64,000 nucleotides of DNA from Candidula unifasciata (GCA_905116865.2 CAJHNH020000224.1:794157-858156); one strand, 5' to 3'. Positions 23,186 to 35,820 are shown, counted from the stretch's first letter. Translations and numbers: made by a program. Notes: generated from the sequence alone by a model not told the origin.

Positions 23186-23189
23186 GTTG

Positions 23190-24260
23190 AATTTGTTCAT
23201 CTAGTTTTCATCTCCACTATTTATCTATCTCTTTCCTGGTCTTTGTCTCACCTTTCTCACAGATATTCTTCTATAAAAAGTCTCATATGCAGTCTCGTCT
23301 GGCTGCATTCTCATTAGATGGCTGAACCATTTCATTCTTTGTCTGTCAACATAATCTAGACATGACCTTATTCCAACTTTCTCTCTAATGCTGGTATTCG
23401 TAACCCTGTCTCTTCTTGTGTTGTTAGTGACTTTAAGGAGACAGCACATCTGACATGTGGTTATTTTCTGTTCTTCTTCTTCTTCTTCTTCTCTTCCACC
23501 TTGTACCTTATCGAAGTGTCGGGGGGTACTGTTCTAGTGCCCTATTCATTATCCATGTTTGGCACTGATAACATATAGTAGGGATACCGATGCTATTAAT
23601 CATATGCTGTTTTGCTGGAAGAGAGACACTTGGGTGTCTAAGCAGCAGGTGGCAGCATTAGCCTTCTGTACTCTGTAAATATGCTTCCTAGATATCTGAA
23701 TTCTCGTACTTGTTTGATTGTAGTAACATGAACGTCAAATTTTGTTTCCTGCCTATCCTTATTACCTCAGTTTTTGCGGTGTTTATTCTCATGTCATACT
23801 TTGTGCAGGCTTGATGTAAGGAGTCAACATGGTGTTGTAAAACCTGTTTTTTGTGGTGTATTAGACATTGATCGTCTGCAAAAAGAAGTTCATTGAGTTC
23901 TTCAGCATTTGTATTTACCTCATGTGTTATTCTGTCCATGTAAGTAATGAAAAGCAATGGTGAGAGGACACATCACTGTCTTACACCTGATGAGATGGGA
24001 AACCCGTCTGTCATTCCTTCTGTTGTTCATACTGTGCACTGACTATCATGGTAAAGAACTATGATGTTACCCAACAGTTGATCTTGAATACTATAATCTT
24101 CTAGAAGTTTCCATAGTTTGCATCTGTTGACTCGATCAAACGCCTTCTCTTGATCTATAAATGAAAGGTATTGACTTCTATCATATTCAATAGACTGATT
24201 GCATATCTGCCTGTAAGAAAATTTTGCATCTGTACAGCTCTTTCCCTTCCTGAAACTGAA
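23190..24260 (-). pseudogene. LINE reverse transcriptase remnant
   Basis: Reading the minus strand from about 24260: an AFDRVNRCKLW-type helix (24150-24110), then DGFPISSGVRQ (about 24010-23975), LLFITYMDRI, then ELLFADDQCLI with the F-A-D-D catalytic motif (about 23885), and finally RRDRVTNTSIREKVG with WFSHLMRMQP (23440-23270). The order is that of an RTE/CR1-like ORF2 RT and its C-terminal extension. Frames shift and stops occur, and a CTT-rich insertion at 23470-23495 interrupts it. It is dead and 5' truncated. Confidence 0.8.
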
Positions 24261-24394
24261 CTGTCTCTAATTTAACTGGAGCTCTAGCACTGGTAGAGCT
24301 CTATATAATGTATATAATTCTTAAATTAAATTAATGCTTTACCTTCTGGTTTCTTCGCAGAACAGAGGGAATTAAATGATAGAATCGAATCACT

Positions 24395-24690
24395 GATGTG
24401 GAGTATTGGCACAAAACTAAGCACATTCAAGTGAAAGAAGAGGGGAAAATAAATGCTGTTTTGGATAGTGCATAAGCTGAGAAAACCTGAGAACAATTTT
24501 ACTAGAGTATCTTTGCACTGGAACCCACAGGGACAAAGAAATAAAGGCAGACCAAAATCACAGGGAGAAGGGAGATAGTGAATGAAGTTAAAAAGATGGA
24601 TAAGACATGGGATAAACTGCAAGCGATAGCGGTGGATAGGATGAGTTATTTGAGGGTCTACACTTCTTGGGGGAGGGGGAGGGCCTAAAG
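24395..24690 (+). pseudogene. LINE 3' end fragment
   Basis: Plus-strand translation contains WNPQGQRNKGRPKS, the basic G-R-P-x motif common at the C-terminus of Jockey/RTE-like ORF2 proteins, followed by KTWDKLQAIAVDRM in another frame. It is on the opposite strand to the neighbouring RT remnant, so it is a separate insertion. Confidence 0.5.
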
Positions 24691-24739
24691 CAGAAGAATG
24701 TTTTATCTTCACTCTGTCCTTCTGCATTCAATAAATGTT

Positions 24740-27700
24740 TTGCTATTAAGTTCCTGTACTTTACACAAAAATAATGTATTTTGTATCATTAAATATGTTT
24801 CCTTATTAGAATTAATGTTTTAAGCATAGCTTATTAATTTATGCTGCATCTTGTAATGATTTCTGGGACATCACAATAATTTTCTTCACATAACAATAAA
24901 ACAGTAACGCACAGAGTATGTCACAGAGATTATTTAAAGTACAAAGCTGAAATGAACAGGAAATCACACTGTGTAATTGAAAAGTTGTATAAATAATTAC
25001 TTTTCAATAAAATGTAACAAAACAAATACACTCTTGCATTCTATCAACATTGTGTGATCAAAAAACAAACATAATGAATTAACAATGTCACCCATATAAT
25101 TCTTTTAATTCCTGTATTTTTTAGTTTCACTACAGGCATTCATTTACTTTTTAAGACTTTCAACACAAAGTACAGAAAGGTTTGTAGAAAAAGTTAACAC
25201 GTAAATATGATACAATAGTTCAATGCCATACACTTTTGTAATAAAAGTTAACAACGAAAATGTTTAAAAAGTATACATTTATCCGTGTAAGTAATTTTTA
25301 TGATCCAGTAACTGATCGTCTGTACATCTCTGTATTTTCACATTTTTCAAGACAACAATACCTCGACTAACAAAGACAACTGGTTCCAGAATCCCATTCG
25401 CTAGCCAAAATCTTCCTTGACAAAAACATGGTTTCCAGAAAATCCAGCTGACAACAGAGCCACGTTATATTAGTGCACAGTTCCACTGAAACAATTGTTA
25501 TATGATTCTAAATTCTTCTTTGCATTCACCAGCTATAAACTCCAGAGAAAAGTTCTGGTTGTTCATCCACTTCTGAACTTTAACATTGTTCCAGATCCTA
25601 AGTTTTGCATGCACATCCATTTCCATTCATTAACCGAGGCCTAAACAGCAAAAAATGACTTCATCATCCCAACATCACTGCAGTTACTTTCTCGTTGTTC
25701 TTGTCTGTACAGCTTACTGGGGCTGAGATTTCAGTCCACTGCAAAACTTTAAAACATGACTCCATTTCTGTTTCTTGTCAGGTTTTCTTTTTTGGCCTGT
25801 TCATTTCAAAAATGGATTATCTGAGAACACTTTTGGCCTTCCTCTTTTAATTTCTCCTGGTATAGATGCAGAAAGTATGTACTGCACACGCCAGGATACT
25901 CAACCTATGTCAGTGAAGACCACTGAAGTCTGTGTGCTTGTCTGTTATTTTGTCAGCTTTATTAAACTTCTTTATCAAGAATGATTATTTTATAACTTGC
26001 ATTATTTTCTCAGTAATTTGATTATGTTCACAATCATTGGCCCAGAGGTCTACACAAACACAATTTAAAGCAAACACTAACCTAGACCTTGAAACATCTA
26101 GAAGGTGTGGCCCATCAATAGACTCAGCCTATATCTAGTTAACATTCTGTGAGTCAGCATGCCTCTTCAGACATCACACTCCAAAAACAGTAAGTTTCTG
26201 CATCTGACCATGGCTTCATTTAGGTCTAAAGGACAACAGAAGCAGACAGGGCTCTACTAGGAGGGATAAAGATTTTTCTTTTGAAGGAAAAAGTCTACCA
26301 ACACACTCCCTGTAAAGACAGTACTTCCATTTCAGAAATAAACAGACAGGGGACCCCAGAGTTCATAAAAACTCATAGAAGACAGAAAAAGCAAGAAAAA
26401 AATCCTCCCATCCCAGGACTCATTCACAGGTCAAACTTGTCAGGTCTCAGATGAACTGAGTATAACACAATGAACTCAACACAGCTACTAAATTAAACTA
26501 TATGCTATGAAGAATCCATTTTTTAAACATTTTTCTTTCACCTAAGTAAGGTGTGCTTATTTCAACAGCGTGGTTCCAGTTTGGGTTCTGGGAAATGGTA
26601 GGTGGAAGGGGGTGGGATAGACCAATTGCCCCCTAAAAAAAGCATGTCATAACAGGTCATTAATTACAAATTTGCAGAAAGGCAGTCATCACAGCCTAGC
26701 TGTATACCGCAACACAATACGCCAACTGCCCTTTTAAGGGCAAATACAGAAAAGGAAGAATGCAATGAACTAACAACCACAGCTACCAAATTGAACTATA
26801 TTTTATGACAGAATTATTTTGTGTGCAATTTAAAAAATTTTTTTACACCTAGATGCACTGATAATTTCCACTGCATGATTCCTGAGTGGGTTCTGGGTTC
26901 TAGTCTGGAGGGGGAAAAGAACACACTCACTGCTCTCCAACAACCATGTAAAACTTGACTGATTAGGAGTTTGTTGAAACTGAATGTGTCAGGCTAAAAG
27001 ACATTTAATGATGAATGCAGAGTAAGATTGCAGCTATCCATTTTTAACTCGTTCCTTTTTTTTTTTTTTAAATTAAGATTTATTCTGTTGCACTTCTGCT
27101 AATACTCCAATCCTCTTTTGATCTTTTGCTGATAATACTGTTAACTATATTTTTACTACGTTTCATACTTCTTTGAACTTTATCCTACAGCCTACATCAG
27201 GGCCATTCAACGAAGTTTACCCAGGGGCAAAAAGTTTGAAAATGGACATTGTCACAGGTCAGAGGTTTCAACTAGTAGCATAGAAAGATCATCAACATAA
27301 AAGCTGTCAAAGACCTGCGGGCCACTTGCCAGGTTTCTGCGGACCAGATGCAAGCCCTCCAACTGAATAAACCTGGCCTACATTTTCAAAAATGGAACAT
27401 GACATCACTAGACTCAAACTGTCCCTGCCTTTGAATAACAAACACTGACAACGCCATAAATACTAGCCGTATTGTGAAAAAATGAACCAAGTTTCTAAGA
27501 CATCTTGGGATATAAAGAAAAATCATGCTTGATTCATGTTTTCTGGATAAACAACACCAGGTGGCTGATGTAGCAAATTAGTTTCTACACTTTTTCTTGA
27601 GAAAATTCAGCCTTAAGTAATATTTGAACTCACAGCCTCTGGGTCAACTAGCTAAAGCACTGGTCACTATTATCCTACTGTGGCTTCCAGCAAACTGGAG

Positions 27701-28430
27701 GCTAATATAATGTGTTTTCTTCAAGTGCCTGGTCTGCCGCAAACATCAGTGATCATAACAGTAATAATTATTAAAAGTTTTTTTCTGTCATATTTATCAG
27801 GTGTGTAGTTCAATCGGCTGCCAAAATCTCAGCATTTTAATGAATACTTTCAACAATCACCTCTCTGCAAAATAAATACAGAATGTGAACATTGTGTTCA
27901 TCATCAGTGTGCATTTTGTTTCATTTCTACAAGCCATTTCATCAATTCAAGTTTTTACTTTTCTCCACCTGTATATTCTCTCTCCCACTCAGTTATCTTA
28001 TAATCAATTATTAAAAAAACATGACACAAATATTAAACATATCAATAAATTCATTAAGTCAAAGAACTACCTAGAAATGTTTGAAAATAATATTTGTTTA
28101 AATCACACACACATGCACAAAAATATGCGCACGCAAACACACACAATGAAACAACTAATAATACCATCATAAAAGGTAACGTTAAAAACCATAAACTCAG
28201 AGAAGAAGCAATTCACTGCTTTGCTCAGTAAGAAACTTCTTCTGCATTCATCACTTACTAAGAAACAAAACTGATCAAATATTATAAGCTGATTACAGCA
28301 AAACAAATTAAATAATAAAAGAAGTTTGCAGAAAAGAAACAAACTCTGCAGTCATTTGAACAATAAATTAAACAATGAACATTGTGTTGCCAGTTTGTCT
28401 ACACACAGATCTAGAGGAGGAATGCTAAAT
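24740..28430. other. AT-rich intergenic or Ras 3' UTR DNA with scattered repeat fragments
   Basis: Family B pieces lie at 25545-25640 (GTTGTTCATCCACTTCTGAA) and 26570-27030 (two pieces). A SINE head lies at about 27590-27690 on the minus strand, with a B-box-like GAGTTCAAAT. An ACAC patch lies at 28105-28145. No coding exon was recognised, and part of it could be a long Ras 3' UTR. Confidence 0.45.
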
Positions 28431-28439
28431 AAATGTTGA

Positions 28440-28800
28440 AGCTGCATTAGGAATTGACATCACAGCACTTGGGACACTCCCATAAGCGCTCCATCCCCAT
28501 CTTCAGCAGCAAGCAAGGAGTTCCAATTCTGATATCACCAGTAACTGATCTGATTGTTTATCAGTCTGGTCTTCCCCTTGATTGATGAACATCGACTAGA
28601 TCCTCTGATAACTTTCCGCAGCGCCATTCTTCTCAGACAAAAATTTTCTATTTGTGCCTCGGTACTGGCACTGATCACTCACTCCCAAAGGGGCCCTCAC
28701 AACATCTAGCTTGTCATATATCAATTCATCATCAAGCTGTGCAGAACCGGCCAGTCTTTCTATCTGCTTTTTTCCCACCAGCAGCACCTGGAGAAAATAT
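28440..28800 (-). pseudogene. LINE RNase H and C-terminal tail remnant
   Basis: The minus strand reads ERLAGSAQLDDELIYDKLDV near 28750-28690. About 200 bp further it ends with C-P-K-C-C-D-V-N-S at 28445-28495. Same family as 16385-16720. The G-N-E motif is degraded to G-K-K and frames are broken. Confidence 0.6.
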
Positions 28801-29959
28801 CCATAGGGTGCTAACTACCCGGGGCCTCTGAAATGATGCTTGCCACTGCACAGAACATGCCTTTCACCATTCTCAACATGCTCTGAGAGTTAGTTAAAAT
28901 TACAAAATGTCTGTTTGATCCTCAAGCCAGTGGCTGCCTCCATCTCTCTATCAAACCAGATGTTGTGATATCATATGCCAGACTTTGTTGCATGCACTGA
29001 GCAACATCCAGTTGTTTTGCTATGAACTCCCTGCCTCTCAACCCAGAGCTATCTGTACAGGTAACCACATCTGATTTGGTCAAAATAATGCTGGCTCAGG
29101 ATAATGCAATCCAGGACAAAAGCTGGTTTCCTTTTTAGGCATCCATTTAGCACCAGTGTCTAAAACTACAAGACTTGCTCCATTCACCTAATTAAAAAAT
29201 TAAAACGTTCTTTATTTAGTTCTTCCCCTTTATGACCACTGAAAAAGTTATTCATAGGAAACAATGAAGTGGTTTTTCCTTTGTCTTCTGCTTCACAGAT
29301 TTGTGTGCTAAATAAAGGTTCGTACACAATAATAGAAAAAGAAAAGAAACCTTCACAGCAATGCTAAATGAGTAAGTAATAACTGAGTAAACAAGCCAAT
29401 AGCTTTACATGCACAGAAGAGTCAAAGATATGAAAAAACCTGTCCTGAACATCACACAAATCTAACTACACACTAAACAGGTCATCAAGACAGTCTCTAG
29501 TCATTGAAGATATGAAAGACAGCTTGGACCCATGACAACCAACAACTACTATTTCAATAATTCAACAACAAGCGACAGCTAGATCAAAACTAACTACAAG
29601 ATTGATCACATTTATTTATGTAAAAAAAAAAGTGTAAAACAGGTTTAATTTATTAAATCCTATAAAATATGCTTCAAAATATATTCACCATCTTCATCAT
29701 GTGACAAGGGAAAGAGGGGGAGGGGGAGACGCAGCAATTATGTTCCATTTTTGACACCCCCATATCAAAAACAGCTTTAATTTTATGCAAGGCTCAATTC
29801 TATGACAGCACTTTTCTCACTATGCACTCTGTACCTCTCTTTGCCCTGCCTTTCTAGTTCTTATGTAGAGCTGCTGAGTTCCTATTTTGCAGCAACCACA
29901 ATGTGCATGTTTTGCCTGTAGCACCAAATGACTGTCATAAATAACAACAAGGCAAGTAA
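28801..29959. other. no gene recognised
   Basis: AT-rich, non-coding. Poly-A at 29622-29631. Confidence 0.4.
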
Positions 29960-29964
29960 ATGTC

Positions 29965-30718
29965 ACAGGGAGAAGATTGGTGTATCCTGTGTACAGGGAG
30001 AAGATTGGTGTATCCTGTGTACAGGGAGGGGATTGGTGTATCCTGTGTACAGGGTAAGATTGGTGTATCCTGTGTACATGGTAAGATTGGTGTATCCTGT
30101 GTACAGGGAGAAGATTGATGTATCCTGTGTACAGGGAGAAGATTGGTGTATCATGTGTACAGGGTAAGATTGGTGTATCCTGTGTACAGGGAGAAGATTG
30201 ATGTATCCTGTGTACAGGGAGAAGATTGGTGTATCCTGTTTACAGGGAAAAGATTGGTGTTTCCTTGTACAGGGAAAAGATTGGTGTATCCTGTGTACAG
30301 GGAAAAGATTGGTGTATCCTGTGTATAGGAAAAAGATTGGTGTATCCTGTGTACAGGAAAAAGATTGGTATATCCTGTGTACAGGAAAAAGATTGGTGTA
30401 TCCTGTGTACAGGAAAAAGATTGGTGTATCCTGTGTACAGGAAAAAGATTGGTGTATCCTATGTACAGGGAGAAGATTGGTGTATCCCGTGTACAGGGAA
30501 AAGATTGGTGTATCCTGTGTACAGGAAAAAGATTGGTGTATCCTGTGTACAGGGAGAAGATTGGTGTATCCAGTGTACAGGGAAAAGATTAGTGTATCCT
30601 GTATACAGGGAGAAGATTGGTGTATCCCATGTACAGGGGAAGATTGGTGTATCCTGTTTACAGGGAAAAGATTGGTGTTTCCTTGTACAGGGAGAAGATT
30701 GGTGTATCCTGTTTACAG
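29965..30718. repeat. 28-bp minisatellite, about 27 copies
   Basis: Unit AGATTGGTGTATCCTGTGTA plus CAGGGAGA. Copies alternate between GGGAGA, GGGAAA and GGAAAA spacers in blocks, showing local homogenisation. Long frames through it are due to the absence of stops in the unit. Confidence 0.96.
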
Positions 30719-31575
30719 TCCCCGGTGACCATCATGGCCTTACTTTGCATGCATTCCATTTTCTGTGATTGTCTACAAGATTTGATGGGCAGTCCAGACA
30801 ATACCCAAACAGTGAAAAAAGTATGCAGCTGTCAGAGTGTCAACAGTGTTCTCCATCATCATTACAGTGAATAACCCTCCACCCCCTGCCCCCAACTTCA
30901 TTTTAACCCTGCCTCTGCCACATGGTACTGAAAATACAGACTTGCGTCAAGTGATTCGCAGACATTGAGCAAACTCTGCCTCTTGACCAGACTGCCATTT
31001 ATTGTAATGTCCAGGACAACATCAGTGGCAATTTATGTTTGAAAAGCCAGCATACTGCCTAGACTGATTCCTTTCTGAATATCTTTAAGTGTTACTTTAA
31101 GAAAAGTCACAGAAAGTAATCTGACCTCATTTTTACAACAGTTCCAGTTTCCCTCTCTCTGCTACTATCTGAAGATTTGACCCCCCTGAGATGATACAAT
31201 CTCAGTCTGGCTGGCAAACCATGAGGGCAGATACCAGATAGCTGTTCAACCTCCAGAGTTATAAGTGGGTCAGCCATACTGGCCACACTAGCCAGGTGCA
31301 GCCTGCATCTGTGTGCTGTAACGACTTTACATTTTGCAGTTATTAATTGATTTTTACAACATCCAATTTCACAAGTTAAATTTTACAAAAGTTCAGAATA
31401 AATGTTTAACTGATGTAAAATTCGTCCAAATAGGTTTCACACATTCAACAGAAGTCCATAATACATACAAAACTATTTGTGGATAAAACAATAAAACAAG
31501 CAACTCATATTTTAAAAAAAGCCTATGATACAAGTTTCACCAATTAAAAAAAGTCAATAAGATGATGTGCACTTA
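30719..31575 (-). other. Ras 3' flank, probably 3' UTR
   Basis: Follows the Ras stop codon on the minus strand. No coding signal or polyadenylation site could be fixed with confidence. Confidence 0.4.
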
Positions 31576-31653
31576 TTACAACAGCCTACAAGACAGCTTG
31601 CCTCCCTTTCCTACCATTTTCCGTTTCTTGCGATCCTTGCCCTTCTTCTCTTT
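31576..31653 (-). CDS. Ras: Ras GTPase, last exon: polybasic tail and CaaX box
   Basis: The acceptor TATTTTCCAG precedes AAAGAGAAG on the minus strand. The 26 codons read KEKKGKDRKKRKMVGKGG then KLSCRLL and stop (31576-31578). They join in phase to VREIRKY of the preceding exon. This is the hypervariable region: a lysine/arginine patch that binds acidic lipids, followed by a cysteine four residues from the end for prenylation. The last residue is leucine, which in general favours geranylgeranyl over farnesyl transfer. No extra cysteine for palmitoylation is present, so membrane binding would use the basic patch as in KRAS4B. The total protein would be near 191 residues. Confidence 0.93.
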   Translation of the reverse strand, partial: KEKKGKDRKKRKMVGKGGKLSCRLL

Positions 31654-31659
31654 CTGGAA

Positions 31660-31974
31660 AATACAAAGAGAAATCAACTTTCACTAATTGGTCATCAAAG
31701 TTAATGGTTTAAAAACCCACTTATATCAGCCCTGCTCTTTCTGCTCACATTATACTATTTAAAAAAAAAACATAATTATCCAATAGCACCTTACTACTAA
31801 AAAAAAAAAGCAAGAAAGAAATGAAAAGAAAAAACACAGCTACTGAAAGGAACACACAACTGATATTTTTTTTTTTTTTTTTGCATAAATTTTTTTAAAC
31901 TTATGGTTCTATTTATTATTTTCTACCTTATTTTATATAATCTATTTTTTCCTCCTCCTTCTTCTTTTTTTTTT
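31660..31974 (-). other. Ras intron, homopolymer-rich
   Basis: Several A and T runs, including 31868-31882 and 31967-31978. No element recognised. Confidence 0.5.
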
Positions 31975-34950
31975 TTTTCATCAGCTTCACTCTGTCTTGT
32001 CAGTCTAGTCATCCACTCCACTCTGTCTTGTCAGTCTAGTCATCCACTCCACTCTGTCTTGTCAGTCTAGTCATTCACTTCACTCTTGTCTTGTCAGTCT
32101 AGTCATTCACTTCACTCTGCCTTGTCAGTCTAGTCATCCACTTCACTCTGCCTTGTCAGTCTAGTCATTCACTTCACTCTGCCTTGTCAGTCTAGTCATT
32201 CACTTCACTCTGCCTTGTCAGTCTAGTCATTCACTTCACTCTGCCTTGTCAGTCTAGTCATTCACTTCACTCTGCCTTGTCAGTCTAGTCATCCCCTTCG
32301 CTCTGCCTTGTCAGTCTAGTCATTCACTTCACTCTGCCTTGTCAGTCTAGTCATTCACTTCACTCTGCCTTGTCAGTCTAGTCATTCTAGTCATCTTCAC
32401 TCTGCTTTGTCAGTCTAGTCATTCATTTCGCTCTAGTCAGTCTAGTCATTCACTTCACTCTGCCTTGTCAGTCTAGTCATACTTCACTCTGCCTTGTCAG
32501 TCTAGTCATCACTTCACTCTGCCTTGTCAGTCTAGTCATTCACTTCACTCTGCCTTGTCAGTCTAGTCATTCCTCTGCCTTGTCAGTCTGTCTTGTCAGT
32601 CTAGTCATTCAGTCATCCACTTCACTCTGCCTTGTCAGTCTAGTCATCCACTTCACTGCCTTGTCAGTCTAGTCATCAGTCTTCCACTTCACTCTGCCTT
32701 GTCAGTCACTCTAGTCATCCACTCACTCTCACTCATAGTCAGTCTAGTCATCCACTTCACTCTGCCTTGTCAGTCTAGTCATTCACTTCACTCTGCCTTG
32801 TCAGTCTAGTCATCACTCACTTAGCCTTGTCAGTCTAGTCATTCACTTCACTCTGCCTTGTCAGTCTAGTCATTCACTTCACTCTGCCTTGTCAGTCTAG
32901 TCATTCACTTCACTCTGCCTTGTCAGTCTAGTCATTCACTTCACTCTGCCTTGTCAGTCTAGTCATTCACTTCACTCTGTCTAGTCAGTCTAGTCATTCA
33001 CTTCACTCTGCCTTGTCAGTCTAGTCATTCACTTCACTCTGCCTTGTCAGTCTAGTCATTCACTTCACTCTGCCTTGTCAGTCTAGTCATCCACTTCACT
33101 CTGCCTTGTCAGTCTAGTCATTCACTTCACTCTGCCTTGTCAGTCTAGTCATTCACTCTGCCTTGTCAGTCTAGTCATTCACTCACTCTGCCTTGTCAGT
33201 CTAGTCATTCACTTCACTCTGCCTTGTCAGTCTAGTCATTCACTTCACTCTGCCTTGTCAGTCTAGTCATCCACTTCACTCTGTCTAGTCAGTCTAGTCA
33301 TCCACTTCACTCTGCCTTGTCAGTCTAGTCATCCACTTCACTGTCTAGTCAGTCTAGTCATCCACTTCACTCTGTCAGTGTCAGTCTAGTCAGTCAGTCA
33401 TCACTTCACTCTGCCTTGTCAGTCTAGTCATCCACTTCACTCTGCCTTGTGTCTAGTCATCAGTCTAGTCAGTCTAGTCATTCACTTCACTCTGCCTTGT
33501 CAGTCTAGTCATTCACTTCACTCTGCCTTGTCAGTCTAGTCATTCACTTCACTCTGCCTTGTCAGTCTAGTCATCCACTTCACTCTGTCTTGTCAGTCTA
33601 GTCATTCACTTCACTCTGCACTTGTCAGTCTAGTCTAGTCATTCACTTCACTCTGCCTTGTCAGTCTAGTCATCCACTTCGCTCTGCCTTGTCTTAGTCA
33701 TCAGTCTGTCTAGTCACTAGTCATCCACTCTGCTCTGCCTGTCAGTCTAGTCATTCACTTCACTCTGCCTTGTCAGTCTAGTCATTCACTTCACTCTGCC
33801 TTGTCAGTCTAGTCATCACTTCACTCTGCCTTGTCAGTCTAGTCATTCATTTCACTCTGCCTTGTCAGTCTAGTCATTCACTTCACTCTGCCTTGTCAGT
33901 CTAGTCATCCACTTCACTCTGCCTTGTCAGTCTAGTCATCCACTTCACTCTGCCTTGTCAGTCTAGTCATCCCCTTCGCTCTGCCTTGTCAGTCTAGTCA
34001 TTCACTTCACTCTGTCTAGTCAGTCTAGTCATCCACTTCACTCTGCCTTGTCAGTCTAGTCATTCACTTCACTCTGCCTTGTCAGTCTAGTCATCCCCTT
34101 CGCTCTGCCTTGTCAGTCTAGTCATCCCTTTCACTCTGCCTTGTCAGTCTAGTCATTCACTTCACTCTGCCTTGTCAGTCTAGTCATCCACTTCACTCTG
34201 CCTTGTCAGTCTAGTCATCCACTTCACTCTGCCTTGTCAGTCTAGTCATTCACTTCACTCTGCCTTGTCAGTCAGTCATCCATTCACTCTGCCTTGTCAG
34301 TCTAGTCATCCACTTCACTCTGCCTGTCAGTCTAGTCATCCCCTTCGTCTGCCTCAGTCTATCATCACTTCACTCTGCCTTGTCAGTCTAGTCATCACTT
34401 CACTCTGCGTCTCTGTCATCCCTTCAGTCACAGTCTATTCATTCAATTCTCTGCCTTGTCAGTCTAGTCATTCACTCCACTCTGTCTTGTCAGTCTAGTC
34501 ATCCACTTCACTCTGCCTTGTCAGTCTAGTCATCCCCTTCGCTCTGCCTTGTCAGTCTAGTCATTCATTTCACTCTGCCTTGTCAGTCTAGTCATTCATT
34601 TCACTCTGCCTTGTCAGTCTAGTCATCCACTTCACTCTTATCTTGTCAGTCTAGTCATCTACTTCAATCTGTCTAGTCATCCACTTCAATCTGTCTAGTC
34701 ATCCACTCCACTTTGCCTTGTCAGTCTAGTCATCCACTCCACTCTGTCTTGTCAGTCTAATCATCCACTCCACTCTGGCTTGTCAGTCTAGTCATCCACT
34801 CCACTCTGTCTAGTCAGTCTAGTCATCCACTCTACTCTGGCTTGTCAGTCTAGTCATCCACTCCCCTCTGTCTAGTCAGTCTAGTCATCCACTCTACTCT
34901 GGCTTGTCAGTCTAGTAATCCACTCCCCTCTGTCTAGTCAGTCTAGTCTT
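31975..34950. repeat. 3-kb satellite of a 31-bp unit, about 95 copies
   Basis: Unit TCACTTCACTCTGCCTTGTC plus AGTCTAGTCAT. It fills most of the last Ras intron. The outer copies carry TCTG/TCC variants (CCACTCCACTCTGTCTTGTC) at both ends and the inside is homogeneous. Broken, fused copies at 32380-32420, 32570-32740, 33365-33480, 33690-33740 and 34320-34450 look like consensus errors or local rearrangements. Confidence 0.97.
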
Positions 34951-35119
34951 GACTGTGACTTTTATCATCCCACTGGAATGGTCCACATTTGGCACTCAAC
35001 AAGCGTCTCAGGGGTTTCTCTTGAAAATTGTTTCTTCCCCATTTGACACAGTGTCCACCATGATTCGGATGAGAATTTGCACAATGTGTTGAGATCGTTT
35101 TATTTTAAACTTCTTCGCT

Positions 35120-35345
35120 CAGACACTTGGCCAAAGTTCTGATTGTTCATCCATCACTGGACTTTTAGTATATTTCAGAACTTGTGCCCCTGCACATCCA
35201 ACTGATCTATAATATCTGGGAAGTTTCATTACTTCCCCCCAGGCAAAAACACTTTCGCCCTAAAAACGGACGAATTACTATTCTTATACTATGTGTTTTG
35301 GGTGCAGTAGGTCTATTCTTGGTTTCCCCGGCCCATGTTTCAGCT
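35120..35345. repeat. dispersed repeat family B copy
   Basis: Contains AAAGTTCTGATTGTTCATCC, CAGAACTTGTGCCCCTGCAC and GCAGTAGGTCTATTCTTGGT, matching 25545-25640 and 50525-50755. Confidence 0.55.
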
Positions 35346-35659
35346 GTTGCCAGTGGTTGTCAAGACATAAAAAAGAGCTGCTGGCCAAGCAGATACAATG
35401 TCGGGCTTTTATTTGAATGACCTGGGTATAACCCATGGTAAGACGATGAAGTTTTTCTGTCAGGGGCAGAATTAAACATTCTAACCCGTACAGCCGGTAG
35501 CAATACACTAGCCATGTAACTCTAAATCCTCAGGCTCACAAGTCCGCGGTCTACACCACCCTAAACAAAGAAGTAAATACAGACAGTTGTGACAGTTAGT
35601 TAGCATGAAAGAAGCTAAACAGCAACACATTCAAACACAAACATGACATAAATATTTAC

Positions 35660-35820
35660 ATATTTGCGGATCTCTCGGACAAGTGTGTAGAAAGCATCAT
35701 CCACCCCTTGTCTAGTCTTGGCGGAGGTTTCAACGTAAGGTATATGATAGACTTCTGCCACGTGTTTCCCTTGTCGCTGCTCTACAGTTCTTGTGGGAAG
35801 GTCTACTTTATTTCCTACCA
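35660..35820 (-). CDS. Ras: Ras GTPase exon: NKxD (G4) and SAK (G5) motifs
   Basis: The minus strand acceptor ATCTGCCAG is followed by TGGTAGGAAAT, and the donor is AAATAT|GTAAAT. With one base from the previous exon it gives LVGNKVDL, then [18 protein letters not shown] and VREIRKY. N-K-x-D and S-A-K read the guanine base. The run [20 protein letters not shown] is specific to classical Ras (H/K/N-Ras, Ras85D) rather than Rap, Ral or R-Ras. It equals human residues 113-166. Where vertebrate Ras has Cys118 (NKCD), this copy has Val. Confidence 0.97.

Noticed and set aside
24326..24727. 133-codon minus-strand frame
   Set aside because: It is antisense to a LINE 3' end that reads on the plus strand (WNPQGQR...GRPK).
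29928..30874. Overlapping 176-180-codon frames with VYPVYREKIG repeats
   Set aside because: 28-bp minisatellite read in several frames at once.
31975..34950. Regular repeat-spacer look suggesting a CRISPR array
   Set aside because: The whole 31-bp unit is conserved with no variable spacers, there are no cas genes, and the host is a eukaryote.
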